This document shows positions 60,283 to 64,000 of a stretch of 64,000 nucleotides of DNA, one piece after another (position 1 is the stretch's first letter; every line of letters begins with the position of its first letter). The translations under genes were made by a program, and so were the position numbers. This DNA comes from Algicella marina (GTDB lineage Bacteria; Pseudomonadota; Alphaproteobacteria; Rhodobacterales; Rhodobacteraceae). The notes under the pieces are model-generated. The model saw only the letters and a list, made by a program, of their open reading frames with translations, was not told the origin of the DNA and did no database searches. Location of the stretch: assembly GCF_009931615.1 (NCBI RefSeq), contig NZ_CP046620.1:821501-885500 (forward strand), read 5' to 3'.

Positions 60283-61182
60283 TCAGGGCCGCAGGCCGGA
60301 TGTGGATCTGGCCCTGAACACGCCGGACGCGAGGAGAACACCTGCGACCACGATGGCGATGCCGGTGGCTTTCAGCAGGCCGATCGGTTCACCCAGAAAC
60401 AGCCAGCCGCCGAGGGCGGCGAGGACCGGGACGAGAGCCGCGAAGGCGGCGCTGCGCGACGGGCCGAGGTGGTGGACGGCGTAGAAAAAGGTGAAGTTGG
60501 CAACGAAGCCCGACAGCACGCCCTGAAACAGGATCTGGATAGCCAGCGGCCCGGCGCCCACACCCGCGAAGCTGATGCCGGTGAACAGGCCGACGGCGAG
60601 AAAGGCCAGTGCCGACCAGAAGCTGAGGATCGCGGCGCCGTCCTCTGCCCGCAGCCCGGAGAGGCGGAAGACGAGGGTGTAGACTGCCCACGAGATCGAG
60701 GCGAGCGTGAACAACAGGTGGCCGGACCAGACATCGCCGCTGCGCGACAGGGCCGAAAATCCGCCGACAGCCACCGCACCGAAGACGATGAGGGCGAAGC
60801 CGGCGAGGCGCAGGCGCGTGAAACGCTCGCCCAGAAACAGGGCGGAAAGTACGGCGACGTAGACGGGCAGCATCGACGGGGTGAAGACACCGCTGTCGGC
60901 GACCGGAGCGCGCTGGAGACCGAGCCCGAGAAAGATGACGAAGAGGAAACCGCCGCAGAGTGGAATCAGCGTCAGTTCCCGCCAGCCCGCGCCGGGCGGG
61001 CGCAGGCCGCGACGGAGAATCAGGGGCAGGAAGAACAGGGCGCCGACGCCGGAGCGGATCAACCCGACCTCAACCGGGCCGAGTTGCGATGTCATTGCCG
61101 CGCGGGTGACGACGAGGAAGGACGCCCATATCGTTACCGTGACGGCGATGGCGAGCCAGGCGAGGGCGGGAGGTCTGGTCAT
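60283..61182 (-). CDS. EamA/DMT-family transporter
   Basis: Encodes 299 aa from the ATG at 61182. Ten hydrophobic helices are arranged as two EamA repeats ('LAWLAIAVTVTIWASFLVVT', and later 'LLFTLASISWAVYTLVFRLS'). Probably an inner-membrane exporter of metabolites or amino acids; substrate unknown. It lies downstream of the tetR gene on the same strand, 72 bases away, so it could be co-regulated. Confidence 0.9.
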   Translation of the reverse strand: MTRPPALAWLAIAVTVTIWASFLVVTRAAMTSQLGPVEVGLIRSGVGALFFLPLILRRGLRPPGAGWRELTLIPLCGGFLFVIFLGLGLQRAPVADSGVFTPSMLPVYVAVLSALFLGERFTRLRLAGFALIVFGAVAVGGFSALSRSGDVWSGHLLFTLASISWAVYTLVFRLSGLRAEDGAAILSFWSALAFLAVGLFTGISFAGVGAGPLAIQILFQGVLSGFVANFTFFYAVHHLGPSRSAAFAALVPVLAALGGWLFLGEPIGLLKATGIAIVVAGVLLASGVFRARSTSGLRP

Positions 61183-61254
61183 GGAGGGCTGCCTTTTCGT
61201 CTGGCCGGAGACTAGGGGCACAGACTGGCGCAGGCAATCACCGGCATGGGCCGG

Positions 61255-61848
61255 TCATGCACTGGCCGGCGCGGTGGTGAGCAGGGTGCGGGCCATGGTC
61301 TGCATCGTTTCGGCATAGCGTTCCTGGCTCCAGCCGCAATCCTGGCGGAAATGTTCCCATGTGCGGATGGACAGCATCGTCCAGAGGATGTCGGTGGCCT
61401 CGCGGATGCTGTGGTCGGGCGCAAGGGTGTCATCCTCGGCGAGAGCGCGGATCGCGGCTTCGCAGCCTTCGCGGAAAGCCTGCATTCGGCCTGCCCACGC
61501 GGTGGCGGCCTCGGCGTCCGTGTCCTTCATGGCCATGAGCGCGCGGGCGACGCCGTAGACCTCGGGAATGTAGGCGGCCCAGCAGTCGATATAGGCGGCA
61601 AGACGGTCCAACCCGCTTTCGGAACCGCGGCTGTCGGCAAGACGGTCGTCGATATTCTTGATCTCGTCGAGGTGGCGGGTGGCCGCGATCAGGAGGTCGG
61701 CGCGGTTGGGATAGTGCAGGTAGAGTGCCTGCCGGCTGATGCCGGCGGCGCGGGCGATATCGGCCATGCGCACCGGCCCACCCTGCTCCAGCAGGGTCAG
61801 GGCGGCGTTCAGGATTTTGGCGGGGGTCCCGGATATTTCACTTGACAT
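61255..61848 (-). CDS. TetR-family repressor
   Basis: Encodes 197 aa from the ATG at 61848. The N-terminal HTH ('ILNAALTLLEQGGPVRMADI', 'AAGISRQALYLHYPNRADLL') is typical. The C-terminal ligand domain is variable. Its own start codon lies inside one of three TTGAC-N5-GTCAA palindromes, so it almost certainly represses itself and the divergent oxidoreductase operon. Inducer unknown. Confidence 0.93.
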   Translation of the reverse strand: MSSEISGTPAKILNAALTLLEQGGPVRMADIARAAGISRQALYLHYPNRADLLIAATRHLDEIKNIDDRLADSRGSESGLDRLAAYIDCWAAYIPEVYGVARALMAMKDTDAEAATAWAGRMQAFREGCEAAIRALAEDDTLAPDHSIREATDILWTMLSIRTWEHFRQDCGWSQERYAETMQTMARTLLTTAPASA

Positions 61849-61898
61849 GATGTCAATGTGGCAGGTACTTGACGCGGTGTCAATTGACACGGTGTCAA
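61842..61898. promoter_or_regulatory. Triple palindromic TetR operator
   Basis: Three copies of the 15-base palindrome TTGAC-N5-GTCAA at 61842-61856, 61869-61883 and 61884-61898; the last two abut. They fill the space between the divergent tetR and oxidoreductase genes, and the first covers the tetR start codon. Confidence 0.9.
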
Positions 61899-61924
61899 GT
61901 TGAGTCGACGGATTGGAGGGCGAC

Positions 61925-62551
61925 ATGAAACGCAGGATTTTCATCTGGGATGCGAACCCGAAGCCGGGATCCCTGAACGCGGCATTGGCCGACGCCTACG
62001 CGGCAGGAGCGGAGCGTGAAGGCGCCGAAGTGCGGCAGATGGCGCTGGCGGACATGCGGTTCGACGCGGACTACGAAGGGTTCGGCAGGCCGCAGCCGAT
62101 GCTGGAGCCGGACCTGGTGACGTGGCAGGCGATGATTACCTGGGCCGACCATGTTGTGATCGTTCATCCATACTGGTGGGGGGCGATGCCCGCGCGCGCC
62201 AAGGCGGTGCTGGATCGGGCGCTGAGTTCGGGTTTCGGTTACAAGTATCATGGCCGTGGCATGGGGTGGGACAAGCTGCTGTCGGGACGGACCGGGGATG
62301 GGATCATAACCTCGGACACGCCGCCGTGGATCGACACGCTGATCTATCGCGCCCCGGCACGGCGGGTGTTGAGAAACCAGGTTCTGGGCTTCTGCGGGAT
62401 CAGGACGCGGCGGGTTGTGCAGTTCGGCTCCGTCAAGCTGTCGGACGCGCCGACACGGGCGAAATGGCTGGCGAAGGCGGAACGCATGGGCGCGGCGGCG
62501 GCACAGGGGCCGGTGGCTGAGCGTGGCGAAGAGATGCGGAGGGCTGCGTGA
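61925..62551 (+). CDS. NAD(P)H dehydrogenase (quinone)-like flavoprotein
   Basis: Encodes 208 aa from the ATG at 61925 (GGAGG upstream). A flavodoxin-like fold of the KefF/MdaB type is seen: 'ADHVVIVHPYWWGAMPARAK' and 'GITSDTPPW'-like loop 'GDGIITSDTPPWIDTLIYR'. It probably reduces quinones or electrophiles with NAD(P)H. It is the first gene of an operon with DUF1772 and is controlled by the divergent TetR through the triple operator. Confidence 0.88.
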   Translation: MKRRIFIWDANPKPGSLNAALADAYAAGAEREGAEVRQMALADMRFDADYEGFGRPQPMLEPDLVTWQAMITWADHVVIVHPYWWGAMPARAKAVLDRALSSGFGYKYHGRGMGWDKLLSGRTGDGIITSDTPPWIDTLIYRAPARRVLRNQVLGFCGIRTRRVVQFGSVKLSDAPTRAKWLAKAERMGAAAAQGPVAERGEEMRRAA

Positions 62552-63015
62552 TGGGCGGATTGGAAGTGAGCGTGCTGGCCGGGGCGCTGGCGCTGGGTCT
62601 GGTGGCCGGAGTATTCCTGACCTTCTCTGATTTCGTGATGACGGCGTTGCAGCGGACGGAGGGCGATGGCGGTTGGCAGGCGATGCAGGCAATCAACCGG
62701 CAGGTCTATCGCTCCGTCTTCATGGTGCTGCTGCTGGGGCTGGTTCCGGCAGGTTTTGCCGTGGCGCTGCTGGCGGGCGGAACCGGCGGCGCGCCATGGT
62801 TTCTTGGCGGAGCGATCATCTATGCCATCGGAACGATGGGCGTGACGATGTTCGGCAATGTGCCGATGAACAAGCGGCTGGATGGGCTGACGGGGACGGA
62901 GGCGGCTGCGTACTGGCGCGTCTACGTTGTTCGCTGGACGCGATTGAACCATGTGCGAACGCTGGCATCGGCGTTTGCGGCGCTGGCGTTCATCATCGGT
63001 TGGCGCATGATATGA
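62551..63015 (+). CDS. DUF1772 membrane protein
   Basis: Encodes 154 aa from the ATG at 62551, overlapping the oxidoreductase stop by one base. Four hydrophobic helices and the conserved 'FGNVPMNKRLDGLT' and 'WTRLNHVRTLASAFAALAFI' identify DUF1772 (anthrone-oxygenase-like). Often encoded with TetR-controlled detoxification genes. Function in bacteria unknown. Confidence 0.9.
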   Translation: MGGLEVSVLAGALALGLVAGVFLTFSDFVMTALQRTEGDGGWQAMQAINRQVYRSVFMVLLLGLVPAGFAVALLAGGTGGAPWFLGGAIIYAIGTMGVTMFGNVPMNKRLDGLTGTEAAAYWRVYVVRWTRLNHVRTLASAFAALAFIIGWRMI

Positions 63016-63073
63016 AGATGGCGGCGGGCTTCCCCCGGTGCGGCAGGCCGCAACCGGGCGGAGATGCCTGCCG

Positions 63074-63280
63074 TCAGCGACCCGAGCGCATCACGTTGCC
63101 ATGCCAGTCCCCGATCTGTGCCGGGGTGGCGCCGAGCCCTGCGCCCTGCACATCAGGTGCGCGCTGAATGGTGGCGATGCCGTAGCCGAGAAGAAAGACG
63201 AGAAGGAGGACCAGCGCCCGCCGCACCTGATGGATTTGCGGGGCCGGGGCTGCTTCGCGAAAGTGAAGTTCCGGTGTCAT
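63074..63280 (-). CDS. Small single-pass membrane protein
   Basis: Encodes 68 aa with one hydrophobic helix at about residues 20-38 ('RRALVLLLVFLLGYGIATI'). It has a periplasmic-looking tail ('TPAQIGDWHGNVMRSGR'). The family is not recognised. It is downstream of the radical SAM gene on the same strand, with a palindrome between them. Confidence 0.5.
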   Translation of the reverse strand: MTPELHFREAAPAPQIHQVRRALVLLLVFLLGYGIATIQRAPDVQGAGLGATPAQIGDWHGNVMRSGR

Positions 63281-63356
63281 GTCTGTGTGTCCCTTTATCT
63301 TGGTGAGCCTGATATAGGGACCGGAGTGACATAATGAAAATGAATGATTGATGGTT

Positions 63357-63381
63357 AATGCATCACGAAACGTGATGCATT
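63357..63381. terminator. Perfect palindrome at the radical SAM stop codon
   Basis: An 11-bp stem (63357-63367 with 63371-63381) and 3-base loop. Its inner edge touches the stop codon of the minus-strand radical SAM gene. There is no strong T-tract, so it may be a weak terminator, an mRNA-stabilising hairpin or a protein-binding palindrome. Confidence 0.55.
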
Positions 63382-64000
63382 CAGGCTGAACAGCTCGCCC
63401 CGCCGAGAACGCAGAACTTGGCGCAATGGGGGTGGTTGAGTTTCACGGGGCGTTCCGCCTCTGCCAGCGTTGACCCGAGTTCGAACTCCGGGCTGTAGGG
63501 AAGAAGAGTGCAGGCGAGGACGGCGGGGCCGGCGGCACCCTTGCGCCGGATGACCATGCGGGACGACGCACACATCACCTCCTCCGGTTGCTTGCCGAGG
63601 ATGCCCCAACAGGCGGTGGTGATTTCCGGCACATCGACGGTTTCATCCATTTCGGGAAACAGCACGGTTTCGCCGGGGTTCATTGCATCTATGCGGAAGT
63701 TCTCGCGAGCAAACAGGTTGGCATAGCCGCGGCGGCTGGTGGCATCGTCGTCGCCCCAGACGGTGCGGCCGGCGACAGCCATGCGAAAGCCGTTGTCGCG
63801 CAGCCAGCGCATCCCAGTCAGGGTTTTTTCGTAGGATCCCTTGCCGCGCTCCGTATCGTGGTGCTTCGGGGTGTGGTGATCGAGCGACACGCGCAGTGTC
63901 AGCTTGTCACCAAAGGCGAGACGGAGGAGAAGCAGACCTTCCCGCACCGTCTTGCGCATCATCGGGCGCATGGCGTTGGTGAGGATGAGGACATCGTAGC
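63381..64000 (-). CDS. Radical SAM protein, C-terminal part (cut by window end)
   Basis: The frame is open through the right edge ('YDVLILTNAMRPMMRKTVRE'), so at least 206 residues are present and the N-terminal part with the CxxxCxxC cluster lies outside. Visible motifs include 'LTLRVSLDHHTPKHHDTERG' and a Cys-rich C-terminus ('HPHCAKFCVLGGASCSA', 'VPEITTACWGILGK', 'VMCASSRMVIRRKG') that could hold an auxiliary Fe-S cluster. Substrate unknown. Confidence 0.85.
   Translation of the reverse strand, partial: YDVLILTNAMRPMMRKTVREGLLLLRLAFGDKLTLRVSLDHHTPKHHDTERGKGSYEKTLTGMRWLRDNGFRMAVAGRTVWGDDDATSRRGYANLFARENFRIDAMNPGETVLFPEMDETVDVPEITTACWGILGKQPEEVMCASSRMVIRRKGAAGPAVLACTLLPYSPEFELGSTLAEAERPVKLNHPHCAKFCVLGGASCSA

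Overview
The window looks like the chromosome of a marine-type alphaproteobacterium of the Rhodobacteraceae (Roseobacter group). It is GC-rich overall. Its flanking genes are typical of that family: ruvX next to a DUF1289 gene, ccmI, a soxBDAG sarcosine oxidase cluster, a 55-aa RSP_7527-like protein, and an RlmI-like methyltransferase overlapping a PIN-domain gene. No tRNA, rRNA or CRISPR array was seen.

Layout. (1) 1-4.28 kb: an orphan SUKH-type immunity pair, then a LysR regulator divergent from a DsbA-family/MBL-fold operon. (2) 4.28-4.58 kb: a broken integrase N-terminus. (3) about 4.73-42.8 kb: an integrative and conjugative element (ICE) of about 38 kb inserted at the 5' end of dusA, with imperfect direct repeats at both ends. 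Its backbone, all on the minus strand, comprises DUF2274, trbI-G-F-L-J-E-D-C-B, a CopG/RHH protein, traG (VirD4), a DUF3363 relaxase, a lytic transglycosylase, a TraF-type peptidase, DUF2840, an AlpA-like HTH, DUF6499/DUF2285, DUF736, DUF2493, a toprim protein, a large ParB, DUF932 and a tyrosine integrase. Three backbone genes carry single-base lesions: an in-frame TGA in trbF, a frameshift in the relaxase and a frameshift in the DUF6499/DUF2285 gene. Self-transfer is therefore probably impaired.

Cargo. Three AT-richer gene blocks interrupt the ICE backbone. Block A (14.4-20.8 kb) is a four-gene operon: a DGQHR (DndB-like) protein with possible nuclease-like and HEPN-like ends, a radical SAM enzyme, a GHKL ATPase and a four-helix membrane protein. 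Block B (29.2-32.5 kb) is a four-gene operon with every junction overlapping: HARE-HTH/Nudix, a membrane-anchored PLD-like protein, a SelD/PurM-like enzyme and an archaeal-type NMN adenylyltransferase-like protein. Block C (38.8-40.2 kb) is an exported protein plus a membrane protein. A and B look like conflict (anti-phage or anti-plasmid) systems that I cannot match to any described system. They are the best candidates for new biology here.

(4) 42.7-64 kb: ordinary chromosome. dusA, DUF1289, ruvX and ccmI are followed by sarcosine oxidase soxB/soxDAG, a polar amino-acid ABC transporter without its ATPase gene, rRNA methyltransferase/PIN, an M48 protease, a secreted CAP-RTX protein, an EamA exporter, a TetR-controlled NAD(P)H oxidoreductase/DUF1772 operon with three palindromic operators, and a radical SAM gene cut by the window end.
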